This document shows, piece after piece, positions 8,618 to 19,847 of a stretch of DNA of 64,000 bases. The DNA comes from Ferrimonas balearica (GTDB lineage: Bacteria > Pseudomonadota > Gammaproteobacteria > Enterobacterales > Shewanellaceae), in the NCBI RefSeq assembly GCF_019802085.1, contig NZ_JAHVHV010000003.1, positions 372,001-436,000 of the forward strand. The letters are read 5' to 3'. The stretch's first letter is position 1, and the number at the start of each line of letters is the position of its first letter. A model generated the notes under the pieces. That model was not told the origin of the DNA. It searched no databases and saw only the letters and a list, made by a program, of their open reading frames with translations. The position numbers and the translations under genes are program-made.

Positions 8618-8862
8618 GCAACTCCCCATTCAAGGTTGGCTTTGTGTGATCGGCGTCATCATAGGTAGGAAACCTGTGGACACAATGTCCTAACAAAAGT
8701 TTGCGAGTTAATACTCTAATTTGCCACCAGGGCAGGGGTTTTCACTGGCCAATAGAGCAATTGCTCCACCTTTTGGGCCAATTTAGAGTTAACACTCGTA
8801 ACCTGAATTTATATCTTGTTGATTGGCAAGGGTGTGCGCCCTTGCCCCAGCGGCACCAAACG
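8618..8862 (-). promoter_or_regulatory. fadL upstream region with paired operators
   Basis: A gene-free stretch upstream of fadL. It contains two copies of the 12-mer GAGTTAAYACTC (8705-8716 and 8786-8797), each a GAGT/ACTC dyad, with the surrounding bases also arranged as one large inverted repeat. Between them is a perfect palindrome GAGCAATTGCTC (8755-8766). Nearer fadL are GGACA-CAA-TGTCC (8678-8690) and a CRP-like TGTGA-N6-TCATC (8645-8660, 8 of 10). A perfect 8-bp hairpin, GGCAAGGG/CCCTTGCC, lies at 8825-8846. I do not recognise the regulator that would bind the GAGTTAAYACTC sites. Confidence 0.5.
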
Positions 8863-8892
8863 TTAAAACGGGCCAGCAGAATCTGCTGGCCC
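8863..8892 (-). terminator. Terminator of the leuABCD operon
   Basis: An 11-bp stem (8870-8880/8882-8892, realistically 9 bp with a 5-base loop) is followed on the minus strand by GTTTTAACG, 34 bases past the leuD stop. Confidence 0.8.
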
Positions 8893-8926
8893 GGGTCTGG
8901 GAAAGGGCGTTGAATTGGGGGGCGGA

Positions 8927-9532
8927 TCAGCGCCAGCGGGGGGACTGGGCCTCGAAAGCTTCGATGGCCGCCATCTGGGCCAGGGACTGACCGATGGCGT
9001 CTTTGCCCTCCAGCAGATTCTGCCGCGCCGCGGCGTCCAACTCGAAGGGGAAACGCTGGCCCTCAGGCGTCACCACCTGGCAGGCGGTCAGATCGACGGT
9101 CAACGCCGTGCCCGGCACGGCCTCCACCGCCGCCGTCAGCGCCTGGATCTGCGCCTCCGGCAGGATCACCGGCAGCAAACCATTGTTGATGGCGTTCTGG
9201 TAGAAGATGTCGGCGAAACTGGGGGCGATGATGGCGCGAAAACCGAAGTCCGCCAGCGCCCAGGGGGCGTGCTCGCGGCTGGAACCGCAGCCAAAGTTCT
9301 CCCCCGCCAGCAGGATGCTGGCACCGGCGTACTCCGCCCGGTTGAGGGGAAAGGTCGGGTTAGCCTCGTTGCCGGCGTCGTCCAGGTAGCGCCAATCGTG
9401 GAACAGGTGTACCCCGAAACCCTCGCGCGTCACCTTGGCCAGGAACTGCTTGGGGATCAGCTGATCGGTGTCGATGTTGGCGTGGGGCAGGGCGACGGCC
9501 ACGCCCCGGTGCTGGGTAAAGGCCTGCATCAT
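8927..9532 (-). CDS. leuD: 3-isopropylmalate dehydratase small subunit
   Basis: A 201-residue small subunit of isopropylmalate isomerase, which together with LeuC converts 2-isopropylmalate to 3-isopropylmalate in leucine synthesis. The family motifs [13 protein letters not shown] near residue 20 and [17 protein letters not shown] near residue 75 are intact and form the swivelling substrate-recognition domain. Length is normal. It overlaps the end of leuC at ATGA-type codons, so the two are translationally coupled, which suits the 1:1 heterodimer. It is the last gene of the operon and is followed by a hairpin terminator. Confidence 0.96.
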   Translation of the reverse strand: MMQAFTQHRGVAVALPHANIDTDQLIPKQFLAKVTREGFGVHLFHDWRYLDDAGNEANPTFPLNRAEYAGASILLAGENFGCGSSREHAPWALADFGFRAIIAPSFADIFYQNAINNGLLPVILPEAQIQALTAAVEAVPGTALTVDLTACQVVTPEGQRFPFELDAAARQNLLEGKDAIGQSLAQMAAIEAFEAQSPRWR

Positions 9533-10937
9533 TGGATCTCCTCGAACTGGCGCACGTCGGCGAAGTGACCGGTCACCGCGGCGGCGGCGGCCATGGCGGG
9601 GCTGACCAGATGGGTACGGCTGCCCCGGCCCTGACGCCCCTCGAAGTTACGGTTGGAGGTGGAGGCGCAGCGCTGGCCGGCCGTGAGGCGATCCTCGTTC
9701 ATCCCCAGACACATGGAGCAGCCCGGCAGGCGCCACTCGAACCCGGCGGCGGTGAAGATCCGGTCCAGCCCCTCGGCTTCCGCCTGGGCTTTCACCCGGT
9801 GGGAGCCGGGCACTACGATGGCCTGCACCCCGGCGGCCACGGTCCGGCCCTTGGCGATAGTCGCCGCGGCCCGCAGATCCTCGATGCGGGAGTTGGTGCA
9901 GGAGCCGATGAACACCGCATCCACCGCCACCTCAGACAACGCCTGGTTCGGCTCCAGGCCCATGTAGGCCAGGGCCTTGATGGCGGCGCTCTGCTCGATG
10001 GGATCGGCGAAGCTGGCCGGATCCGGCACCCGGGCACCCACCGCCATCACCTGCCCGGGGTTGGTGCCCCAGGTGATCTGCGGCTCGATCTCGGCCGCTT
10101 CCAGCACCACCTCGGCGTCGAACGCCGCGTCGGAGTCGCTGTGCAGCTGCGCCCAGTCCGCCTTGGCTTGCACCCAGTCATCCCCGCTGGGCGCATAGGG
10201 GCGCCCCTCCAGGTAGTCGACGGTGGTCTGGTCCGGCGCGATCAGCCCTGCCTTGGCCCCCAGTTCGATGGCCATGTTGCACACCGTCATCCGCCCCTCC
10301 ATGGAGAGCGCCCGGATCGCTTCACCGCAGAACTCCACCACGTAGCCGGTGCCGCCGCCATGGCCCACTCGGCCGATGATCGCCAGCACAATGTCCTTGG
10401 CGGTGATCCCCGGCCCCACCTGTCCGCGCACCTCGATCTTCATGGTCTTGGCCTGGCGCTGACGCAGGGTCTGGGTGGCCAGCACATGCTCCACCTCGGA
10501 GGTGCCGATGCCGAAGGCCAGAGCGCCGAAAGCGCCGTGGGTGGCGGTGTGGGAGTCGCCACAGACGATGGTGCTGCCCGGCAGGGTCAGCCCCTGTTCC
10601 GGCCCCATTACATGGACGATGCCCTGGTTCGGGTGATGGATGTCGAACAGGGTGACACCGAACTCGTCGCAGTTTTTCTGCAACGTCTCCACCTGGGTGC
10701 GCGCCAGGGCCGGCAGGGCGGCAATGGAGGCGCTGGTGGTGGAGGTGTTGTGATCCATGGTGGCGATGGTGCGATCCGGCCGACGCACCGGACGGCCGGC
10801 CTGGCGCAGGCCATCAAACGCCTGGGGCGAGGTCACCTCGTGCACCAGGTGGCGGTCGATGTAGATGATCGGCGTCTCGCCTTTGGGCGTGGGGATGCGG
10901 TGGCTGTGCCAAATCTTTTCGTACAGGGTCTGGGCCA

Positions 10938-10938
<1 letters not shown>
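9529..10938 (-). CDS. leuC: 3-isopropylmalate dehydratase large subunit
   Basis: A 469-residue aconitase-family protein that binds the [4Fe-4S] cluster of isopropylmalate isomerase. Cluster ligands are visible as Cys in [15 protein letters not shown] and the pair in [14 protein letters not shown], and the N-terminus has [17 protein letters not shown]. Length is standard for the bacterial LeuC of this group. The start ATG overlaps the leuB stop (TGATG). It functions in the cytoplasm with LeuD. The cluster makes the pathway sensitive to iron supply and oxidants, and iron control may act through small RNAs in this organism, though this is inference. Confidence 0.97.
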
Positions 10939-13597
<2,659 letters not shown>

Positions 13598-13646
13598 CCT
13601 TTCCTCCATTCGTCTGTTCACAGAATGCGGGTTTTGCTCCAGGCAT

Positions 13647-13674
13647 AAAAAAACCCGCGCATTCTGCGCGGGTT
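13647..13674 (-). terminator. leu operon attenuator
   Basis: On the minus strand a stem AACCCGCGC / GCGCGGGTT with an AGAAT loop is followed by seven T residues, between the leader peptide and leuA. A competing segment GCGTGGG (13720-13726, minus strand) inside the leader reading frame can pair with CCCGCGC, including one G-U pair, and would serve as the antiterminator when ribosomes stall at the Leu codons upstream. Confidence 0.85.
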
Positions 13675-13697
13675 AGAGTCTGTTGCTCGAGCTCCTG

Positions 13698-13778
13698 TCA
13701 GCCGGCCACACCCTCTGCTCCCACGCAGCGTCCTGCTAGGATTAGAGTTAGTTGGTTGTGGCGGGCGAAGTGCGTCAT
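13698..13778 (-). CDS. leuL: leu operon leader peptide
   Basis: A 26-residue minus-strand frame beginning MTHFARHNQ, upstream of the leu attenuator. It holds the segment QLTLILAG, in which all three leucines are encoded by CTA (codons at 13751, 13745 and 13739), a codon otherwise rare in this GC-rich region. The N-terminal MTH also opens the enteric LeuL peptide. Stalling at these codons when charged Leu-tRNA is scarce would free the antiterminator strand and let transcription continue into leuA. The coding region is short, so the evidence is the codon bias, position and terminator pairing, not length. Confidence 0.8.
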   Translation of the reverse strand: MTHFARHNQLTLILAGRCVGAEGVAG

Positions 13779-13966
13779 CAGTCTCGTTATTGTGCTTACA
13801 GCGTCAAATTCCCATCCATAGTTGCCAGCGCCTGGGCATTTGTCAACCGCTTTTTGAACCGGAAATGTACGTGCCGCACAGCCTGTGTAAATGCGCTTGA
13901 TTGTCTAAAGTTGCCGCGATAGCCTGCCGTTGTGATCAGGATGATAACGCCCTAAGGAAAGACGTA
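13779..13966. promoter_or_regulatory. Divergent spacer between leu leader and TPR gene
   Basis: A 188-bp spacer that must hold the leu operon promoter (minus) and the TPR gene promoter (plus). I see no clear consensus boxes. AAGGAAA at 13954-13960 is the ribosome-binding site that fixes the TTG start of the TPR gene. Confidence 0.45.
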
Positions 13967-15751
13967 TTGGCGGCCCTACCCCGAGCCTTGGCTTGGTTCC
14001 TCGCATTTTGGTTGTTTGCCGGCGCCCCTGGGGCGATGGCGGATGAGCCGATCCCCTCACTGGACCCCATCGCCGACGCTATCGCCAATATGGACACCCG
14101 CCCCATTGAGCTGATGGAGCACTACTGGTCTGAGTACTACCCCAAAGCCCCCATCAACTGGCAGATCCGCTGGCACCTGCTGCGCTGCGAACTGGCGTAC
14201 ATGGCATCGGATGGCAAAGAGGTGGATCACCAGGTTGCCACTGGCGTCGCCTTAGCCCAGAAGGCCGGAAACTCGCTGGTCGAAGGGTATTTTTCGGTCT
14301 GTCGCGCCTCTTACCTCTTCTCCGAGGAACAACGGCAGCTCGCGACCGAGGCCTATACCAAGAGCATCGAGATTGGCGAGCAGCATCAGGACCCACACCT
14401 GCTGATGCTCGCTTACACCAGCCGAGCCACGTCCCTGGCCGATCAGGGGCATCTGCCCATGGCGCTGGAAGACCTCACCATGGCGCTGCGCCAGAAAGAG
14501 CATCTTAGCGACTCCCAATGGCTCCACATCACCCTGGCCCAGGTGCACTTTGTCCTGGGCAGAACCTTCTATTACTTCGAAAATTACCCCAGAGCCATGG
14601 AATCCATGGAGTTGGCCATCACTCTGGCCAAGCCCGGTTCCCCTCTGGAGTGGTTTATTCGCTTTAACTTCGCCGTGGCCCTGTCGCAGCTGGATCAGCC
14701 GATTCGGGCTCAGCAGCAACTCGATCGTCTGCACGACAATCCACCGGAACTGGGCAAGTATCACCAGGGGTTTTTCAACCTGTTCCGTGCCGAGGTGCTG
14801 TTGAAGCTCGGTCGATTTGACGAGGCCCTGCCATTAGCCCGGGCCGCCGCCATGGATTTCGCCCGGGTCGATATGCTGGCAACCTACGCCAAAGCTTTGA
14901 TTGTCGAAGGTCAGTCCTATGTCCTGATGGGTAACACCGAGGCAGGCTGGCAAACCATCGCTAAGGCACAGGACATTCTCTTCAAGGAAGAGGAAGCGAG
15001 GGGAGACTGGGGATACCTGGCCAAAAGCTGGCGCTGGATTGCCGATTATCACCATCAGCGGGGAGACTTCGAAGGGGCTTACGAGGCATTGCTGCAATAC
15101 ACCGAGGTGCAATCTCGCTTTCTGGACAAGCAACAGGCCTCGGAACTGGAGCGCCAACAACGCGCCCTTAGCGAAGAGGCTGACCGCCACCGTCAGCGCT
15201 TGGTCAGCAGCAGCGAAGCGCAGTTCCATCTGCAGCAATCCCTGCTGATGTGGCGAGGGGCGTCGGTGGTGCTGGGATTGATTCTGATGGGGATCTTCAT
15301 CTGGCGCTTCTGGCCGGTCACCGAGTCGCCCCAGCCCCAAGCCGCTCCCGAGGGGTGGCGAGAGACCCTGAATCGGGCCATCAACGACTCGCGACAGAGC
15401 GAACGGCCCCTGGCGGTGATCCTGGTGCGGGATCCCACCCAACCCCTGGGCGAGAGCACGACACTGCTGAAGCGGGATCTGCGCCCGGAAGATCGCCTGC
15501 TGCTTCCCGAGCCCCATACGGCGCTGCTGTTGATGGACCAGGCGGCGGACGGCGAGCTGGCCTGGCGCCTGGCCTCCCTCACCCAGTTGCTGCAGGGGGC
15601 CGGACGCGGTTCGCTGCTGCTGGCCAAGGCTCGAGTCAACGGTTTCGACGATCAGGAGACGTTGCTGGCGCGGCTGGAGTACGAGCTGATCAGCCAGAGC
15701 ATCCCCAACCGATCGGAGTCCCAGCCTCAGGCGGAGTCCGCCTCCGCATAA
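13967..15751 (+). CDS. TPR-repeat membrane protein with degenerate GGDEF-like C-terminus
   Basis: A protein of 594 residues if it starts at the TTG at 13967, which follows AAGGAAAG and begins a signal peptide ([18 protein letters not shown]). Residues about 60-370 are a helical, tetratricopeptide-type repeat region predicted to be periplasmic. A coiled-coil stretch follows, then one membrane helix ([16 protein letters not shown]) and a cytoplasmic tail of about 140 residues. The tail aligns loosely with a diguanylate cyclase domain: [10 protein letters not shown] sits where PLALLLLDLD is expected and [19 protein letters not shown] where RxxDLLARLGGDEFVLLLP is expected. The catalytic GG(D/E)EF signature and the metal-binding Asp are missing, so it cannot be an active cyclase. 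Its 3' end overlaps the recQ 3' end by 25 bases. Confidence 0.7.
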   Translation: MAALPRALAWFLAFWLFAGAPGAMADEPIPSLDPIADAIANMDTRPIELMEHYWSEYYPKAPINWQIRWHLLRCELAYMASDGKEVDHQVATGVALAQKAGNSLVEGYFSVCRASYLFSEEQRQLATEAYTKSIEIGEQHQDPHLLMLAYTSRATSLADQGHLPMALEDLTMALRQKEHLSDSQWLHITLAQVHFVLGRTFYYFENYPRAMESMELAITLAKPGSPLEWFIRFNFAVALSQLDQPIRAQQQLDRLHDNPPELGKYHQGFFNLFRAEVLLKLGRFDEALPLARAAAMDFARVDMLATYAKALIVEGQSYVLMGNTEAGWQTIAKAQDILFKEEEARGDWGYLAKSWRWIADYHHQRGDFEGAYEALLQYTEVQSRFLDKQQASELERQQRALSEEADRHRQRLVSSSEAQFHLQQSLLMWRGASVVLGLILMGIFIWRFWPVTESPQPQAAPEGWRETLNRAINDSRQSERPLAVILVRDPTQPLGESTTLLKRDLRPEDRLLLPEPHTALLLMDQAADGELAWRLASLTQLLQGAGRGSLLLAKARVNGFDDQETLLARLEYELISQSIPNRSESQPQAESASA

Positions 15752-17559
15752 TCGGCAATCAGGTTCAGGAAGGGGCGACCATAGCGTTCCAGCTTTCGCT
15801 CGCCCACGCCGTTGATCGCCAAAAGCTCCCACTCGCTGGCCGGCAACTGGGCCGCCATCTCCGCCAGGGTGGCGTCGTTGAACACCACGTAGGGCGGCAC
15901 TCCGGCCTCCTCCGCCAACTCCCGACGCAGCGCCTTGAGCTTGGTGAACAGCTTGCGATCGTACTGGCTGGGCAGGGCGCGGCTGCGCCGGCTGGAGGGC
16001 TTTTGCAGCACCAGGCGCGGCTCCGCCAGCTCCAGACTGCGCTCCCCCTTGAGCACCGTCCGGGCGGCGGGGTTCAGGGTCAAGACCATGGAGCGGGTGA
16101 TGTCCTGGTTGAGCAGCCCGTGGTGGATCAACTGGCGCAGCACCGACAACCAGTGGTCGTGACTGCGGTCCTTGCCGATCCCCCAGGTGGAGAGCTTATG
16201 GTGGCCGCGATCCTGCACCGTCTGGGACTGGCTGCCCCGCAGCACCTCGATCACATGCCCCATGCCGAAGCGCTGTCCCACCCGGTAGACGCAGGAGAGG
16301 GCCTTGCGCGCCTCCTCGGTGCCGTCGTAGCGTTTGGGCGGATCCAAGCAGATGTCGCAGTTGCCGCAGGGCTCGTGGCTGGGCTCATCGAAGTAGTTGA
16401 GCAGCACCTGACGGCGGCAGATCTGGGCCTCGGCAAAGGCCGCCATGGCGTTGAGTTTGTGCAGGTCCACCGGGTTGGGCTCCTGCTCCCCCTGCTCCAG
16501 CAGGTGGCGCACCCGGGCGATGTCCGCCGGGTCGAACAGCAGCAGCGCCTCCGACTCCAGACCGTCCCGGCCGGCCCGGCCGGTCTCCTGGTAGTAGCCC
16601 TCGATGGACTTGGGCAGGTCCCAGTGGACCACGAAACGGACATTGGACTTGTTGATCCCCATGCCGAATGCCACGGTGGCCACCACGATGTCGATCTGGT
16701 CGCGGAGGAAGGCTTCCTGCACCTGGGCCCGCTCGTCCGGGGCCATGCCCGCGTGGTAGCCGGCGGCGGCAAACCCCTTCTGACGCAGCTTTTCGGCCAC
16801 CTCATCCACCCGTCGGCGGCTGCCGCAGTAGACGATGCCGGCGTTGCCCTTCTGCTGTTTCAGGTACTCGGTCAGTTGTTCCAGGGGCCGCAGCTTCTCC
16901 ACCACGGTGTAACGGATGTTGGGACGGTCAAAGCTGGACTGGTGATGGAAGGGTTTCACCAACGCCAGGCGCTGGCAGATGTCCTGGCGGGTGGCGCCAT
17001 CGGCGGTGGCGGTCAGGGCCATCACCGGCAGCTGGGGGAAGCGTTGCTTGAGCCACCCCAGCTGGGCGTACTCGGGGCGGAAATCGTGGCCCCACTGGCT
17101 GATGCAGTGGGCCTCATCCACCGCCACCATGGAGAGAGGCCAATGGGCCAACCGCTCCTGAATGTCGGTGCTGAGCAGCCGCTCCGGAGAGATGTAGAGC
17201 AGCTTGATCTCCCCCCGGTGCACCGCCCCCAGCAGCTGCACCACCTCCTGGCGGTCCAGGCTGGAGTTGAGCGCCGCGGCGGCCACCCCGGACTCGCGCA
17301 GCGCATCCACCTGGTCCTTCATCAGGGAGATCAGTGGTGAGATCACCAGGGTCAGGCCGGGCAACACCAGGGCCGGCAGTTGGTAACAGAGGCTCTTGCC
17401 GCCGCCGGTGGGCATGATCACCAGGCAGTCTCGCCCCGCCAGCACCTGCTCCACCACCTGGTCCTGACCGGGACGGAACGAACGGTAGCCGAACACCTGT
17501 TGCAGGGTGCTTAGTGTAAGGTCCTGATCGGGAGCAATTTCTTGGGCTGGGGCGTCCAT
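15727..17559 (-). CDS. recQ: ATP-dependent DNA helicase RecQ
   Basis: A 610-residue 3'-5' DNA helicase acting in recombination and fork repair. Helicase core: Walker A PTGGGKS near residue 50, DEAH box in [17 protein letters not shown], and motif VI in [12 protein letters not shown]. The RQC zinc-binding cysteines appear in the segment [10 protein letters not shown]...CGNCDIC, and an HRDC domain ([21 protein letters not shown]..) forms the last 80 residues. All three canonical domains are present. The ATG at 17559 is preferred to the TTG one codon upstream. The gene is convergent with the TPR gene and the two stop-codon regions overlap by 25 bases, so no terminator lies between them. Confidence 0.97.
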   Translation of the reverse strand: MDAPAQEIAPDQDLTLSTLQQVFGYRSFRPGQDQVVEQVLAGRDCLVIMPTGGGKSLCYQLPALVLPGLTLVISPLISLMKDQVDALRESGVAAAALNSSLDRQEVVQLLGAVHRGEIKLLYISPERLLSTDIQERLAHWPLSMVAVDEAHCISQWGHDFRPEYAQLGWLKQRFPQLPVMALTATADGATRQDICQRLALVKPFHHQSSFDRPNIRYTVVEKLRPLEQLTEYLKQQKGNAGIVYCGSRRRVDEVAEKLRQKGFAAAGYHAGMAPDERAQVQEAFLRDQIDIVVATVAFGMGINKSNVRFVVHWDLPKSIEGYYQETGRAGRDGLESEALLLFDPADIARVRHLLEQGEQEPNPVDLHKLNAMAAFAEAQICRRQVLLNYFDEPSHEPCGNCDICLDPPKRYDGTEEARKALSCVYRVGQRFGMGHVIEVLRGSQSQTVQDRGHHKLSTWGIGKDRSHDHWLSVLRQLIHHGLLNQDITRSMVLTLNPAARTVLKGERSLELAEPRLVLQKPSSRRSRALPSQYDRKLFTKLKALRRELAEEAGVPPYVVFNDATLAEMAAQLPASEWELLAINGVGERKLERYGRPFLNLIADYAEADSA

Positions 17560-17774
17560 CAATTCCGGCAGAGGTGGTCACGAATGGGCGCTATTCTACT
17601 TAACCGGCCCCCGATTGTCTGCCGCCCGGAGGGCGATGGCGACCATCGAAAGTGCCGCCAACGCAGGCGCTGCCATGACGCTCACCCGACCAGGTGGTTC
17701 CTGTGTGGAGAAGAACCCGCCATCGGTGGCATAATGCCCGCCCTTTCCACCGTCTGTGCACCCGAGTGGGCCTT

Positions 17775-18680
17775 ATGCCGAACACCGAATCCCGCCAGGG
17801 GATCCTATACGCCATCTCCGCCTACCTGATGTGGGGCTTTGCGCCCATCTACTTCAAGGCGATCGCCACGGTGTCGCCGGACGAGATCCTGATGCACCGG
17901 GTGATCTGGTCCTTCTTTCTGGTGATCGGTCTGGTGGTGCTGGGAGACAAGATGGGGGAGGTGCGCGCCCTGGCCCGCCAGCCCCGTAAGCTGGGGATCC
18001 TGGCCCTCACCTCGCTGCTGGTGGGGACCAACTGGCTGCTGTTCATCTGGGCCGTGGCCAACCACCACGTGCTGGATGCCAGCCTGGGGTACTTCATCAA
18101 CCCCCTGTTCAGCGTGGCCCTGGGCCTGCTGGTGCTGGGGGAGCGGCTGGGCCGGCTGCAGCTGATGGCAGTGGGGATCGCCGCGGTCGGGGTGCTGGTG
18201 CAGCTGATCCAGTTCGGCTCGGTGCCCTGGATCTCCCTGGCCCTGGCGGGCACCTTCGGGATCTACGGTCTGCTGCGCAAGCAGGTGAACCTGCAGGCCA
18301 GCACCGGGCTGTTCGTGGAAACCGCCATGATGCTGCCCCTGGCCCTGGGCTACTGGCTGTGGCTGGACAGCCCCACCGCCAACCTGGCCAACAATCCCCT
18401 CTCCCTGAACCTGCTGCTGCTGGCCGCCGGGGTGGTGACCACGCTACCCCTGCTGGCGTTTTCCGCCGCCGCCATCCGCATCCCCCTCTACCTGCTGGGG
18501 ATGCTGCAGTACATCGGCCCCAGCATCATGTTCGTGATGGCCCTGACCCTGTTTGGCGAGTCGCTGTCGGCCCCACAGTTGGTCACCTTCGGCTTTATCT
18601 GGGCCGGCCTGCTGCTGCTCTCCCTGGACGGGATCCAAAAGGCCCGGCGCAAGCGCCGGGCCCCCATCGCCGCCCACTGA
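17775..18680 (+). CDS. rarD: RarD-type EamA-family transporter
   Basis: A 301-residue inner-membrane protein with about ten hydrophobic helices in two EamA repeats. It carries the RarD N-terminus GILYAISAYLMWGFAPIYFK, with WGFxPIYFK as the hallmark, and the segment TNWLLFIWAVANHHVLDASLGYFINPLFSV. RarD proteins are chloramphenicol-sensitivity-type permeases of unproven substrate. The ATG at 17775 begins the conserved region; upstream in-frame codons encode an Arg-rich, implausible leader. It lies back to back with recQ and is convergent with the hemY gene just 3 bases downstream. Confidence 0.9.
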   Translation: MPNTESRQGILYAISAYLMWGFAPIYFKAIATVSPDEILMHRVIWSFFLVIGLVVLGDKMGEVRALARQPRKLGILALTSLLVGTNWLLFIWAVANHHVLDASLGYFINPLFSVALGLLVLGERLGRLQLMAVGIAAVGVLVQLIQFGSVPWISLALAGTFGIYGLLRKQVNLQASTGLFVETAMMLPLALGYWLWLDSPTANLANNPLSLNLLLLAAGVVTTLPLLAFSAAAIRIPLYLLGMLQYIGPSIMFVMALTLFGESLSAPQLVTFGFIWAGLLLLSLDGIQKARRKRRAPIAAH

Positions 18681-18683
18681 GGC

Positions 18684-19847
18684 TCAGCTCATCGCCAGGA
18701 TCTGGCGATAGCTGTGCAGGGCGCCGTCCCGTTCACCCAGCTGCTCCTGCACCCGCGCCAGGGCGCGGTAGCGATCCAGGGTGGGCTCGGACTTGGCCGC
18801 CTTCTGGTGCCACTCCTTGGCCCGGTGCCAGGCGCGCTCCTTCTCCGCCAGGGCGGCATAGCAGTCCATCAGCGCCACACTCTCCAGGCCCGGGTACTTG
18901 CGCTCCAGGATGTGGGACACCGACTCCCCGGCGTCTTCCGCCAACTCCGGCAACAGCCCCAGCAGCATCGGCTGGGGTGCCACCTTGTCCAGCCGCTCCA
19001 GCACCAGCTTGCGCCCCTGGGCGGGCTGACCGAAGCGGGCCAGGCCGGTGACGTAGGCCCGCACCACGGCATCGGCACGCTTGAGCCGACGGGACAGTCC
19101 CTGCCAACGCTGCTCCAGCGCCGTCAGGTCCGGGCACTGGCTCAGACAGGCCACCTCGATCTCCTCCGGCAGGGCTTCCAGGGCCGTCTCCGGTAACACC
19201 TTGTGCTTGCTCAGGGCGGGCAGCAATCGGGCCAGGGCATCCCAGTCCTGCTGGGCCCGGTACAACTCCAGGGCCAGCTTCAGCACCTGGGGCTGCTGGC
19301 GCAGCTTGGGCTCCAGCGCCTCCAGACTTTGTCGGGCCTGAGCCAGCTCGCCGTCGTCGATTTGGTAGCGCAGCCGGGTGATGCGCACCGCCTTGGCGGC
19401 GTTGGGCAGCGCCTCGGCCTGGGTCAGGTACCCCTCGCAGGCCTCGGGATCCCCCCGGTGGTGGGCGGCGCGGGCCGCCGCCAGCAGGTTGATCACCGGG
19501 TATTCCCCGGCCTGGGCCCCCTTGGCCATCGCCTTCTCCGCCCCCGCCCAATCCTGTTGGGCCAGGGCCAGGGCCCCTTGCAGCGTGTGTTTGCGGGCCT
19601 GGTTGCGGCGCCAGCGACGGGGGTAGGCCAGGGTGGAGCCGGTCAGGTTGATCCCCTTGATCACCGCCCACTCCAGCAGCTGCAACAGGCCAAAGGCCAC
19701 CAGCAACACCACCACCGCGCCCAGCACCGAAGTCTCCACCGTGTACTCGCCGACGGCCACCAGCACGTAACCCTTGTTGGCGGTCAGGGTGGGGCCCACC
19801 AGCAGGCCGGCCAGGATCAGGACCGCGTAGATCAGCAGGCGGATCAT
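18684..19847 (-). CDS. hemY: HemY-like TPR inner-membrane protein of the heme operon
   Basis: A 387-residue HemY (proteobacterial type, unrelated to Gram-positive protoporphyrinogen oxidase). Two N-terminal membrane helices (LLIYAVLILAGLLVGPTL and a second near residue 45) are followed by a Lys/Arg-rich turn (YPRRWRRNQARK) and a periplasmic array of TPR helices. The family is coupled to heme synthesis, but its reaction is not established. The start MIRLLIYAV at 19847 overlaps the end of hemX by a few bases. It is the last gene of hemCDXY and faces rarD, with stop codons 3 bases apart. Confidence 0.9.
   Translation of the reverse strand: MIRLLIYAVLILAGLLVGPTLTANKGYVLVAVGEYTVETSVLGAVVVLLVAFGLLQLLEWAVIKGINLTGSTLAYPRRWRRNQARKHTLQGALALAQQDWAGAEKAMAKGAQAGEYPVINLLAAARAAHHRGDPEACEGYLTQAEALPNAAKAVRITRLRYQIDDGELAQARQSLEALEPKLRQQPQVLKLALELYRAQQDWDALARLLPALSKHKVLPETALEALPEEIEVACLSQCPDLTALEQRWQGLSRRLKRADAVVRAYVTGLARFGQPAQGRKLVLERLDKVAPQPMLLGLLPELAEDAGESVSHILERKYPGLESVALMDCYAALAEKERAWHRAKEWHQKAAKSEPTLDRYRALARVQEQLGERDGALHSYRQILAMS

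Noticed and set aside
15250-17340. A 696-codon plus-strand frame over recQ
   Set aside because: It lies antisense to all core recQ motifs and is compositionally biased toward Gly, Ala, Gln and His. No independent evidence supports it.
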